Origin: Cadophora sp. MPI-SDFR-AT-0126
Lineage: Eukaryota > Ascomycota > Leotiomycetes > Helotiales > Ploettnerulaceae
Reading direction: 5' to 3'
NCBI GenBank assembly: GCA_020747065.1
Contig: JAGMVK010000008.1
Location: 558,001 to 622,000, forward strand
DNA: 64,000 bases
Shown here in pieces: positions 23,356 through 36,000 of the stretch. Within the stretch, counting starts at the first letter, position 1. Each line of letters starts with the position of its first letter. A program made the translations under genes and the position numbers. The notes beneath the pieces are model-generated. The model searched no databases and was not told where the DNA came from. It saw only the letters and a program-made list of their open reading frames with translations.

Positions 23356-23676
23356 CTTTTTCTTCTTTTGCTCTTTTTCTTTTTCCTCTAAAATCCTCAA
23401 TTTATTCAAGCTTTCTATTCTAAGAGAGGGGGTTTTCTGTCTCCATTGATGTGGAGATACCCACTTCAATTTTTCACCTTGCATCCAAGCGAGCCGAGCT
23501 ATGGAGAAAGTAAACAAGCTCAAGCGAAATGCGCCGATAACTCTCACTGCCGAAACAGGTCGGGTTCAAGTTTCAACAAGGTATGTCTCAGACTATGCAA
23601 CATAGTATAAGTAGTCATTGAAGCAAGTCAGCTCCTTCGAATCATTGAACGTTCTCGACATCTCATTAATCTCTAC

Positions 23677-25329
23677 TCAATTCAACCCAACTCGATGTCC
23701 TCCCATCCACGCATACAAGCGAAAGAGAAAGTAGATTGTACCAATGATCACTACAGTGGTAAACAACACAATCAAATAAGTCCCCCATCTCGCTTCTCCA
23801 GATGCATATTTCGTCTGCAGCCCAACAATCGTAGCAATCGTAGCAATCGTAGCAATCGTAGCAATCGTATTGAACGGCAAAGCCGCTGTCGCGAGAATCG
23901 TCAAAAAAAACCCAATGTTTGATTCTGCACCATTGAAGTCTCCCCTTCGCGAACCGACATGATCGACGTGATCAGCTCCAGAGCCTGCGAGATCCGGTTG
24001 GCATTCCTTCCGATTGCATTTTGAACTTGAACCAAGTCATCTTTCATCCCTTCAAACACGTGTTCTTCTCTGTAGGTGGCCCAGGAAACGGGCATCTGTG
24101 TTGAAACAGGAGCAATTGGTCGTCGACTAATGTTTGGTACTTCCTGATGCGGCGGCGCAAGATGAAGAGATGTTTTATGAAACTCTCGAAGATTTCGAGT
24201 GTCACATTTTCGGTCTCCAAAGTCCACTCGATATTATTCAACATAGGTGTTGACCACAAGCCATTCGGACGCGATGATACGAGCGATTCCTTGCAATACA
24301 AGCATTGGGTGGGGAAACCCGGCTCCCGGTGCCTGCTTGTGCACTAAATAATGTACGAGTGAGTCCCTGTAGGAATCTCTGGAGTCTATATCTCTTTGCT
24401 CTAGCTCAAAAGGTTGAGGTCTGGATACAAATGATCTATATATTGATTCCTTCCTTGTCCCATACAGTGCACTTCCGGGATCGTCGACTTCGAATGCGGG
24501 GTCAAGTAGTACAACTCCTAAACAGTGGATCAGCCCATGCTCCACAAAGTTTTTCGTCATCACTAGGCGACGTACCTCTCGTCCACAAGGGCTGTCGTTT
24601 CTTTGCTGGCCTGACTGTATTCAACCAAACGGAAGTGCAATGCCGCGTCAGGGCAATGTTCTCAAAGGACCTGTGATTCCTCTGGATCGGCACATGCAGC
24701 CCAGCCGTCCTCTCAACATTCATTTTCGTAAGATCTGGATCGATCCTCTCCTTCAACCGTGTGTGCTTCAGCCCGCCTTCATACTCCCTAGCTCCAACAA
24801 AGCGAATCATAATATGGCTGCTCTCTGATTTCAGCGAAGCGAGCATTGGGATACTTGGCTCGACCTGCTCGATATTGTACCATGGAACTGGAATAATTTC
24901 TGGTCGCTTCCCAACTGGAGTCTTGGTGACGTCAAACATGGATGGCATTGCATCAATGTAGCCCGAGAAGAATAGAGGATCAATTTTCAGCTGGCCTCCC
25001 AGCATTCTGATGGCCTTCGGTGAAAGATTCTCGACAATGATCAATTTGGGATCGATGCCGGTTTCTACCTCTTCTGGCAGATCATTCATCCACGTTGTAA
25101 GTTCACGGGTTTTGCAATTGCCGTCGTTCTGGAAAGTGACGGTCGTAATTCTCGACTCGCTGTGGGAGTGTCCATTGGGAAGGTCACCGATTCTCAAAAA
25201 GGCGTCCAAGGACTTGAACCTGTCGAGACCTCTAGCTATCTGATGCTTTAATTGATCAGATCCATGCGCGATTTCTGAAATGAACTGGGCGTATTCGATT
25301 TCAAGCTGTGCGCCTTTGGGAGTGGCCAT
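23677..25329 (-). pseudogene. CorA-like membrane protein gene with three frameshifts
   Basis: ATG 25329 starts exon 1 (24576-25329). A normal intron (24518-24575) joins it in frame to exon 2. Coding text then changes frame three times. First, NTYVE meets a stop at 24234 while NIEWTLETENVTLE continues in the next frame. Second, near 24100 the text moves to PVSWATYREEHVFEG. Third, at about 23905 a run of seven T replaces the six needed to read TLGFLTILATAALPF. The end holds two hydrophobic helices, TILATAALPFNTIATI and TYLIVLFTTVVIIGT, arranged like the C-terminus of fungal CorA-like Mg2+ transporter relatives; no GMN motif is seen. Either a decaying gene or an assembly with small indels. The first helix also carries an expanded 9-bp repeat. 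Confidence 0.72.
23826..23869. repeat. 9-bp tandem repeat inside the CorA-like gene
   Basis: The unit CAATCGTAG occurs almost five times on the plus strand. On the minus strand it codes Ile-Ala-Thr again and again inside the first transmembrane helix. Being a multiple of three, it keeps frame but lengthens the helix. Confidence 0.9.
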
Positions 25330-25960
25330 GGCTTCATTCTTAACCGTGTCACAGTTGCGCGGACTGCCGACTCAAATACATGGCGATTGAGGGATATATA
25401 TGTTAATGTTAAGCATAAAAAAAAGTAATTTTACTAGGCAGCAAGCAGGGCGTAGCTCGGCTCATGCAGCCACAGTTTCAAGCATGGTGAAGCGGATTGG
25501 TGCTTTCGCGGCAGGGTATCCCACAATTGACAGCAACGTGTCTAAGCCAGAGTGTTTGCTCTTACCAATAAAACTCTATAACGGTGAACATGAACGATGC
25601 TTTCCATCCAGTTCAATTCAATCTCGCAAGAAATTACATTTCACCATTGATATGTGTTGTGCAAATGGGTTGCTCGTTTAGATAAGCGGGATTCCAACCT
25701 CTCACCCGGCCCTTTTCGTCTCCCTCTTTCCCGTCAATACTGCGCGAGGCAGATTTGAGTCGAAATGTACCTCCAAATTATGTCTGGCCGTGCAAGGCTC
25801 AAGGCTGCCGAGAGTTTTCTGAGACCTGCAGGTCTGCCGGTTCGCCCCAGCCCCAACCACAGCCTTGCCCACCCAACTCCCACATCTCGAGGCTTGAGTC
25901 TCATCAACCATCTCTTTTGTTTCTATCCCAACCCGCGATTAACAGCTCGGATCGATAGCC
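25330..25960. other. Divergent region (CorA-like / NACHT)
   Basis: The flanking genes start outward. ATATATAT sequences at about 25392-25402 could serve as a TATA element for the minus-strand gene. No gene was recognised. Confidence 0.45.
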
Positions 25961-28900
25961 ATGGCAGAAGCATTTGCGGCCTTCAGTGTGGCCGCCAATG
26001 TCGTTACGTTTGTCGAATTTGGCACCAAGATCTTCTCAGCCGGCTACCGCCTCCACAAGTCAGCTCGCGGCGACCTGGATGGCAACGAGGCCGACGGAAA
26101 TATTACAGCAGATCTCTCAAAAGTCATTGATGATCTCGAGAGATCTATCACGTTTTCGAGTACTCATCGTCAACTGACTTCAAACGAGCAAGGGCTGCTG
26201 GAACTCGCCAAGCAGTGCAAGACTGCCGCTGCGAAGCTCCTTGTTGCTTTGGGAACCTTGAAGTTCCAAGGCAAACATGGCAAATGGAACACTATCCGAG
26301 CTGCGTTGAAGGCTGTTTGGAAAGAGACTGAAATTGAGGAGATGCAGATGAGCATCGATAGGTTCAGACAGCAACTCATTGTTCGCATATTGGCGTCGTT
26401 GCGGTAAAATGCATACCCAGCCCGTATCTTCAAACATACTTACTTGCTCAGGGACCAGATAGATGGTTTGAAAAGCACTCAAGCCTCGGTTTCAGAATGC
26501 GTCGAAAGGATTGACGACAAAATGCAGGGCGTTGGCGAGGAGTTCCTTGGTCTCATTCAAGAAGCAGCGAGAACGTGGAAGGCCGATATTATTCACGCTA
26601 TTCATCAAGATAAAGCGAATGCTGAGGAAAGAGGGCTTATGAAAGGCGCCACTCAACAGCCAGAAAGGGAAGTCTACCTACAGACGCTGCTGCTTCGCCG
26701 ACTGCACTTTGACGACATGGAAGATCGTCACAATCGTATCTCCAAGGCCCACGAGACCACGTTTCAGTGGCTATACCAAGATCGCGAAGAGGGCATTCCC
26801 CCGTGGTCTAGCTTCACCAAATGGCTAACCAGCGACTCTAACCTTTACTGGATTACGGGTAAAGCAGGATCCGGAAAATCGACTCTGATGAAATATATCT
26901 ACAGCAACCAGCGAACCTTTGACGGTCTGGAGGAATGGTGCGGTGGAAAAGCCCTTCATACGGCAGCGTTCTTCTTCTGGAATTCTGGCTCTGAAATGCA
27001 AATGTCACAGCTTGGTCTCCTAAGATCTATTTTCCATCAGATTCTCAAAAATTGCCCAGGCCTCATCCCGATAGTACTTCCTGCGCGCTGGGAGTCGTCC
27101 GTTCTTTTCGGCGATGATCCACAACCTTGGACTTTGGCCGAACTTCGCAATGGATTCAAGCTCCTGGCAGCAGACAATCTCGATGACAAGAGGATTTGTC
27201 TTTTTATTGATGGCCTAGACGAATTCGACGGTGATCCTATGAACCTGATCAGTCTTCTTAAAGACATTGACTCGTCACCGAACATAAAAATCTGCGTATC
27301 CAGCCGCCCTTGGGTAGAATTTGAGGATGCTTTTAGGGATCGATCCAGTCTGAGAGTCCAAGACCTCACATATCGAGATATACAGGCTTATGTCAGCTCA
27401 CACTTCCTCGCTCATTCTGGTTTTGCTGAGCTAGAGCGACAAGAGCCGGAATACGCAAGTCAATTAATCGAAGAAATTACACAGAAAGCATCCGGAGTTT
27501 TTCTCTGGGTCAACTTGGTTGTTCACTCCTTGTTGGCTGGCTTCGGGAACGCAGACCGGGTTTTGGACCTGAAAAGACGGTTAGATTTCTTACCCCCGGA
27601 TCTTGAGAACTTATACCAGAAGATGCTCAAAAGCCTGGACCCGTTTTATCTTGAGCACGCCTCCCAGCTATTTCAGCTGGTTAGGTCGTCTACTTCGCCA
27701 CCAACCATCTTATGCCTATCATTTGCTGATGAAGACGAAGAATACCTTTTCAAGAGCAAGGTCCAGCCACTAACACGCGAACAACGACTTCTCAGGGCGG
27801 ATTTGATGAAACGGAGGTTGAACAGCAGATGTAAAGGCCTCCTTGAAGTCGCACCTGGGCCCAGTCCAGTCAAATCTTTGGCGACCAGTCTCAACGCTAT
27901 GAGCATGCTGTCAGAGACCCCAGACCGTCGTGCCATCAAAGAGCCTGAAATTACCCTCGCTGATCACACAGTGCAATATCTTCATCGGACAGTCAAAGAC
28001 TATCTGGAAAGTCCGAAAGTGTGGGAAATGCTGCTTGATTCTTGCCACACTCAGTTCGATCCACAGCTGGCCCTTCTTCGCTCTTCTGTCCTACAATTGA
28101 AGATTTTGCATCCCCGTTCACTCGATCACGAGGTCTTCTGGTCAGCAGTCAGCCTCTGCATCTCGTACGCTTCTTTCTTGGAGGAACACCGCCCGAGTGG
28201 TGAGCTTGTGACAATACTTGATGAACTTGATGCGTCGGCAACTCAGCTGGCGAGCCAACCCGGTTTGGACGGCATGAACTTTACAAGATACTATAAGAGA
28301 GCAGAACCACCAATATATGCTGAAAATAATCGCGAGATATTACGAACGACCGTGAACATCAAATCAACAGGTAGTGACACATCGAAGGAAGGACAGCTTG
28401 ATATTTCTCTGCACCCTGGGCTTGTCGGGAACATCTGGCAACCACATTGGACGTGCACATTACTGGAATGGACGGATATCAATGGGTTTTCCTTCTTATC
28501 TCTGGCTGTCAAATTGAACCTCCGCTTTTACGTCAATGCCAAACTTACTAAGGGCTGCCTAATGGCTCAAGGTTTTGGCCTTCGCCCAGCTCTTCTCGAC
28601 GCAGTCGTTCACTGTCCGGAAGCGGACATAGTTTTCCCTTTTCAATCTTTCCCGAATCTCGATACGATCAATCTACTCTTTGAAAAAGGAGCCGATCCAA
28701 ATTGGAGCTATTGTGGCACCACAGTCTGGAAGTTCATTCTTAAAGATGGATTTTACCATGACTCGAAGTTTCACATTGAATATCGGAGGTCGGAGAAGCC
28801 AGAGTTGACCACTTGGTTGCCCACTATATGTGCTTTTCTCCAGCACGGTGCTGATCCTGCTGCGATCGATTCCAGACTTTTCGGTCAGATCAAGGGTGCT

Positions 28901-28987
28901 AGCAAGAGAGGAGATCATATGGAGATCGCGATCCGTGTCTTAGAGTTCCTTCAAAAACCGCCACGCCGGACTTGGCCCTGGCGCTGA
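25961..28987 (+). CDS. NACHT-domain STAND protein (NLR-like)
   Basis: Two exons, 25961-26403 and 26452-28987 (48-bp intron), give 992 aa. The N-terminal 150 residues, beginning MAEAFAAFSVAANVVTFV, look like the alpha-helical SesA/HeLo-like effector region found before fungal NACHT domains. Walker A GKAGSGKST lies at about 284-292 and Walker B LFIDGLDEFDGD near 398-409, followed by VSSRPW, the usual sensor region. The motif HRTVKDYLE is a common marker of this fungal group. The C-terminus has weak ankyrin-like pieces (LFEKGADPNW, FLQHGADPAA) rather than WD40 or TPR arrays. STAND proteins switch on cell death or defence after sensing a ligand; the ligand here is unknown. No damage is visible. 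Confidence 0.88.
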
Positions 28988-31080
28988 TTTTGGATATCGG
29001 GAAAAGACTCTGTAGCTCTCCAACTGTACTCACTCGATCTCGACGTGCTAGAATGGTATTGGTAATTGGATGGCTGCTGGTCAGGCCAGCGGGATACGAG
29101 CGTTGGCCGCGAGCAGCCGAATAATACAATTGCTCAGAGCCTCCACAAACATCTGTGAGTTTGTAACGTATGCCGCCTTTTAAGAGAAGTCTGAGGTTCG
29201 GAGCTGACTAGTACAGAGGTGTTCATATATTGCTCGAGGCGGAGATATTCTAAAACAGCCTGGATGTGTCTTCCGGGCTGTACGAAGGTTTCTCTGCTGT
29301 GTTAGGGGGAAGCAAGGGGGAGAGTCTTTGCTAGCGGATAAGTGAACATGAAAACTGTAAACACGCCATCGGGATCATACAAAGTATTTCGGCGACAGAA
29401 TGTATCCTCTGATAATACAAAAATCATTAGAGCAGATCATGTCATGTCTCTTCTTTCTCAGCTGTGAGAGGAGCAAGACCTGGTCTATTAGGTGTCGATT
29501 TAGATCTGCTGGGGGAACGAGCCTAGTGAACACAGCTGTATAGTCAGGATGGTCTATTCGTGCATGTTGACTCGTCGGATAGTGATGAGAGGGATGATCC
29601 TACTACTCTCGGGCAGAATATATTAAAGGAAAGTGTACACAGCTCGCTGTATTTTGAAAAATTTGCATCGGCGTCTGACTAAATGTCCTGTGTCAACTCT
29701 GCGGAGTGAAGAGTCCAAAACCTGACGGAAACCAAGATCCGAAAGTGAATTCAATACTTGGGTTCAATCCTGATGACTCCGAAGATGAACCTTATCTTTG
29801 GAGTATATAATTTAGGTCAGATACATTCTATGGCATGGCATATAGGCAGAGCATTGGGCAAGGCTGAGGGGCACAATTGGCTTGTTGGCTGTGAAGATGT
29901 TAGAATCCAGATGTGTAGAGCCTACGGAACATCTCCATTGAGGCGACTGACGCTGGCAACTGTTATCCAGTTCTAATGTGTACTCGCGAAGGTGAAAAAA
30001 GCAGCCTTTCGCGACTTGAGTTTTTGGCGTAGTCAGGCGGGGAAAATCGTTACCAGAGGTGGGCGGGCGAGCGTGCAAATGGTTAGGCTGCAGTCAGTAA
30101 AATGGTTCGAGCAAAGTTGAAAAATGTTGTTAGAAGAGAATCAACGCTTGAGATGTTGTTCTTTCTGTGACACGATTTTTTTGAATGTCTTGAACATGGT
30201 TCCTTCTTTTTATCAAAGTCAACGAATGTCCCCGAAAGCCAGCCACCTCTTGAGCAACACATCAAGCGCCTTCTCACAATCCACACATACGCACATCCTA
30301 TGTGATGGAGTAAAAGAGATGTTGTAAAGAGGAAGAAGAAGATAAAGAATAGTGATCGAAAGGGAAAGTCTTCTCCCAACAAAACTGACCTAAGCAGTGC
30401 CTACCCGGCCCACGCAGATTCCAAAATAAGGAGGACCAGTTCTGTGCGGACCTTCTTCCTTCCAGAAACTGCACTTCAGAAACATTAGCGAGCTTGTAGA
30501 TGCTGCTGCTCACAGCGGTGTTTGAACAAGAGTAGATAAGATGGTTTCATGATATTTTCAATCACACACAACTACATTGACCGATTCATTCACACGGCGC
30601 CGTGTCATGCTATTTATCTACTATACTTTCGCTCTCTCCCATATCTCCCGCAGTCCTCCTCTCCCACCTAAAGCCATGCAACACCACGCCCATTCGATTC
30701 ATTCAACTCAACGAGTTGTCTCTGCTACACACAAAAATCCATCTGAAAGCAAGGGTATCGATCATACAGCACTTGCTTGCCTCATCTCCTGACCTGTCCA
30801 CCTTACTCTCACCAAAAGCCAAGCTCTTCGCACCGTGCATGATAAAACTCTCGCAAGCAATATCACGCTTGCAAACGTTGTCTCATACCTATATAGAAGC
30901 AGAAAACGCCAGGAGCAAAAGTAAGAAGAAATCAAACACCGCCCAATGCAGAGGGGAAAGACAAAATATAGCCACATCACACAGAGAAATGAAGCCCAAA
31001 CCAGGAGGGAGAAGACTCGTATAAAGGTATGTGATATCCATAAACAGAAGATTGAGAAGTGAAGATGTCAAATAGATTGA
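28988..31080. other. Intergenic region, 2.1 kb
   Basis: Only short open frames without motifs. No gene was recognised. The last part should hold the 3' UTR of the minus-strand rlm1 gene. Confidence 0.5.
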
Positions 31081-33004
31081 TCAGGAATCAAGTTTTGGTC
31101 TTTTAGCGTCGCCGCTCTCTCCTTCTATCTCGGGAGTTTTGCGCTTGCTGTTATTCCCGCCATCTCGACTGCCACTGTCTTCTCTCAAGAAACTCGGACC
31201 AGTCCCCACAACTGGAGTTGCGAAGTTGAGAGGACTGGGCAAGGTGTTCGAGTCGCTGCCACGATAGTTCCAATCAGGATAGAAACTGCTTGGACTCGGG
31301 AGGAAGTCATTGTTCATGAATCTTGAGGGCAAGGCGGAGACAGGAGTATCTATCAGATTTCCGTTGTTCGAATTTGCTTGAGAATTCTGAGAAACGGGGT
31401 GCGGACGAGCAAATGGATTTGGAGGACCAGAAGCACCAGCCGATAGAAGAGCGGAAGCCGAGGGCGATGGAGGCGGCAAGACAACACCGGAGGAGTGTGA
31501 ATCCGAGTTGGTATGCCCATTCCGCCGAGCATTAGATCCAGTAGCGTTGGTGCTTGACCGTGGACTCGATGCTGAATCGGCAGTTGCACTTCCACCATCT
31601 GGTGAAGGCTCGTCTGGAATTTGAACTTTTAGGACTGGACGCTTGCCACCACCAAGTTGAGCTGAATTCGTCCGTGATGGCGGTGTGAATCCATCAGGCA
31701 TGGAAGACATCGAGGACATAGAAACATTACGATTCTTATTGTGAGTTTGAGCACGAACAGGTGGAGGAGAATTGTTGGTCTTGACGCGGGTAACAGCCCC
31801 AACATCAACAGATTGAGCTCGGTTATTCGACGTAGGCGGTTCACGGGCTGGCTCGGTATTGGAGGTAGAAGAAGCCCAATGTTGCGAGAGAATAGACCGA
31901 GATTCATCGATTGGCGTGAAAATGCTTCGAGACTTGACCGACATCCTCTTTACAGGCTCAAGCATTTGCTGGGCAGGCTGTTGCTCCTCTTGCTCTTGCT
32001 GAGGTGGCTGCTGTTGAGGAGGCTGTTGCTGTTGTGGTTGCGGTGGGGATCTCGATTGTGGCCGCTCTTGTTGAGGGAAAGCTGGAGGAATAGAAGCCCT
32101 TCTTTGCTCCTCAGCATACAGTTGCTGAACTTGCTGCGGGTGGGGATGTTGCTGAGGTGGCGCACCGTAATTCGGATACTGCGGTCCTCCCTGCTGTGGA
32201 ACTCCTTGCGGAGGAACTTGCATCTGTGGGCCTTGCTGCATGTGTTGTGGCATACCGTGAGGATGTTGAGGTGGGATATTTGGGCCATTGTGAGGATTGT
32301 ATATAGCTGGATTTGGCATAAATGCATATCCATTGGGAGGTGTAGGATGAGGATGTTGTTGAGGAACAAGGTTGGAGCTTGTTCTCCGAGGACCGTTTCT
32401 CGAGGACGGACGAGAATCATGCTGTGGTTGTGGAGTATGTTGACGCTGTTGAGGATGATGTGGGAAAACGCCATTAGGGATAGGAGGGGAGGCAGATGGT
32501 GTTTGATGTCTGATATGTTGGAATGGGGCTTGGTTCTGGAATTGAGGAGGCATCATTTGAGGCTCGACTGAACCATGGTGGGATGGTCCAGATCCGTCAT
32601 CGTCGTCATCATCATCATCCATCTTCCCCTTCCCACTGAAGTCCGCGGGACCTTTGTGTTCACTGGCTCCTCCATACTGGTAGCTGTCAGTTCCCATCCG
32701 TAAACCTTAGGAGGGTAACGTACGTATTGGTATCTCGTCAAGATCTCTCCAATGTCACTACTCGAGTACTCGTACAGCTTCTTATTGTTCCCAAATATTA
32801 TGACTGCGACATCGACGGAGCAGAGGACGGAAAGCTCATGCGCCTTCTTGAACAAACCACCTTTGCGCTTGAGGAAGGTTCTGCGAGAACTCTAATCAGC
32901 ACATGTCTCGAAAGCAGAGCGAAGAGGAGCAGTAGCCGATGAACTTACACTGAGCGATTCCGATCGTCCTTGATGGCCTTGATCTCAATCTTTCTTCTTC
33001 CCAT
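31081..33004 (-). CDS. rlm1: MADS-box transcription factor, Rlm1/MEF2 type
   Basis: Three exons, 32949-33004, 32724-32880 and 31081-32676, give 602 aa. The MADS box runs from residue 1 ([19 protein letters not shown], then [19 protein letters not shown]) through the MEF2-like extension ending [11 protein letters not shown]. The remainder is low complexity: a run of eight Asp, then Gln/Pro/His-rich and Ser-rich segments of activator type, and a basic PKRPKLDS-like end (actual text AKRPKLDS). In yeasts and filamentous fungi Rlm1 acts downstream of the cell-wall-integrity MAP kinase and binds CTA(A/T)4TAG. Introns of 68 and 47 bp interrupt the MADS region. An antisense frame of 276 codons is a shadow of the Gln/Pro repeats. 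Confidence 0.93.
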
Positions 33005-36000
33005 CGCGGCGACGCGCCGATCTTGCGGAAGATATGAAGATTCTGTGAATTGATCCAGCTCCTCGGACGGTGGTAGATGCGCAGGTGGGTGGTGGAAAAG
33101 GAATGAAACAGCCTGATGTGACTATCGGCTGGTCGTTGGCTCAATGCTGGCGCACGATCGCACACATGAAAGCGAGGCAGAGTTTGCGACAACTAGGAAA
33201 CTAGAATATAGGCGCCCGTCGATGTGCGCGTGTAGTGTTGATAAATTCGAGGACAAGAGAGCTTGCTGCTGAAGGAGAGACTGGATGCGCCCGAGGTAAG
33301 ACTTCTCGAGACTTCACGGATGCAGATACGATGCAGTAGTAATGAAATGGATGGAAAGGGCCTGAAACAGTTCGAATCGTGATACAGCGGGGATGGCGTC
33401 GGATCTGGATCTCCTGGACGGGGCGCGCTCGTTGGTGTTATAGAGAGTAGGTGCTGTACGCGGGACGGTACCTGGATGCAGCTCCTGGGACTTTTTCTTG
33501 GTGTTGATATTGACTTGTGCCGGGCTGATAGACGATAGAGGATCGCGATGCTAAATATAGAGATTGGTGGTGGTCGGAGAGTTGGAGGGGAGAGATGGGA
33601 GCGAGGGGGTGGGAAGTGTGGGAGAGAAAGACAACTGGCTGGGCAAAAGGCTTGGAAGGGCGGACTTGGCGGGAGAAACAGCAGTGCTGGCAGATCCAGG
33701 TGGCCGTATTTCGAGCAGCCAGGACCGGACAGGACTGACAGCTGCAGGCTGAGCCTGGCACCTTGACTGTCGTGCAACTATCTATGTATTATGTATGACG
33801 TTACATGGAGTGAAAGGTAGCTGGGAATGAAGTGAGGTTTTTGTAGGTACCCAGGTGCAAGGTTGAGGATAATTCGGTCGAAGGTTGAAAGAGAAATATA
33901 TATGGAAAGCAGAGAGAGAGGATAGATACATCATACCTAGTAATAGCCGTGAATCATCAAAGCCGTATATCAGATTCAAAGAGGAGGACCCAGAAGTCGG
34001 GTTACAAGTCACTCATGCAACCATTCACGAAGCATAGTCCGAGATAGTCCCGCCATATCTCCCCTCTCCAACCAGTCATACCACTCACATCAGACCAAAT
34101 GGCCGTTCGAAGCTTTAGCGGCGTATCATCTGTCAAAACGGCATCTCCATAATTTGCGGCTGCTTTTAGGGCGACCTATGGTAGCTCGGTAAACATTCTT
34201 CATTCCCCTCGATTCATCCAATGAAATGTTGTAAACGAACTGCTTATTCTATTCTGGATTCTGCTCTTATATCTTCATTTCCGCTGGCGGACGCGAGGAA
34301 AGGAAAAAACGCTAGCATAGCATCGCCCATTCTTCTTCCCTATGGGCATTCAGCCCTCTTTCGCAGAAGGTATCTCAAGGTCTGTTTCCTCCCATCAAGC
34401 TTCTGTGTGATCGTCCTCTCTCCATTTTTTCCATCACTAAAAAACTACGGTAGACCAAACTAACCTCACATCCCAAAAGTCCCTTCGCTTCCCAGCACCC
34501 ATCTTTCACACATCTCCCTAAGCGCCCAGCGCTGCAAGCCCTCTCCTTCTCACTGGCTGCACAAGCCATACCCGACGTCCGGCGCTGTCAGCAGTGAGTC
34601 TGCCATTGGATCGACGAGCGACCCCCTGCCTCTTTCTGCATCAGAAAGGTCCCAAAATAGCCCTCTTCAAGCTCTATTTGTCCATATTACCGACAAGGGG
34701 TCCGAGGCAGCAAATTAGCTGCAGATATTCTCTCATCTCCTTCAACTCGCACACATTCCGTGCCTCTTCTGTGTCACACACAAATTGAGGAATCGAGATG
34801 CGTTTCCTGGTCCTGGCAAATCACACGCTCTTAATCCAAACCCCGTGCTCTTCCAGAAGATGTTTTGTCATGTTCGCTTGCAGTGTTACCGAATTGACAG
34901 CCCTGTATACTTGCGCTGCATGGGCATGCCAGAGGTATGTTCCGTTTTCAGGGACTGAAGTTCAAAGAGAAGTTGCTATTCTTGTCGATTCGTACAGGAA
35001 AGATATGCAGGTACTGTCGCTTGCAGCACATGGAGACCATACAGAACCAGGGTACAAGATTGTTTCGTTTCATTGACTTGATACCGAGTACCGACCCTGT
35101 CCCTTCATCCCATCACCACAATCACATTGGAACATACGCTTTACGGAATTCTCGGCCGGGAGAAAACACTTGAAGGTGAGATTTGGAATACTTTTTCCAG
35201 AATGGGCAGACTTCTATCTTTGCAATCCTCATCTATACAATGAGAATGTTAACCATGAGGGGCGTCTGCCTCGGGACTTCTCCCAGAAGACTTGAAACAC
35301 AGCCGTTGTGAGTAACACCAAGGGATGTTTCTTTCAGCTCGCTTCAACAGCCTGCCCTGGTTTTCTTGTCCAACAGGGCCATAAATCTGCGACCATATCA
35401 CATTATTCTTCAACGTGGAAACTGGCCATCTCAAAGGCCCGGCTTCCATCCTTCCGACCATCGTCGTCATTGCGGCAGGATGTCTTTGCAACGAATATTT
35501 CCAAGGTTGACGTTTGACAGGCGAGGCTCTCCTAGCAGCGTGTGTAAGCGATTGACAACTTCATTCGCGCAAGGCAGACCATACAATCCGGAGAATACAG
35601 ATACCGAAAAACAGTAAGAAGTTTATTATTCCTCTACAATTTTCCGCTCTTCCCAGCGGGTAAACAAAACTCTGTTTCTGAGTCCATCACCGAATCCCAA
35701 GACAATTTGGACCTCTCTCATCCATCTCATGGTTGTTCTCCGCCAAGCCAGCGATGATCTTCTGCAGCAACATCAAAACAATCACAATTCCCCTCTCAAC
35801 CAACCAAATCCAAAACCCCACAAAATTCCTCTCAAGACAACAAATCTATCCCGTCTTACATCCTCTCTCCAAACACTCTCCTCCCATGTCCCTCCAACCA
35901 CAACCCACATCCAGACTCCACATCCCTGCACCCACACAAATGAGGCTCCAGCCACCCGCACGCTAGCGACGCATGTCCGTTCTGCGTTTCTAAAAATAGT

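Noticed and set aside
31950..32474. 174-codon minus-strand ORF
   Set aside because: An alternative frame of the rlm1 low-complexity region without any motif.
31741..32571. 276-codon plus-strand ORF
   Set aside because: It is the antisense of the Gln/Pro-rich part of rlm1, and its Leu/Arg/Trp-rich text is a by-product of CAG/CCT repeats.
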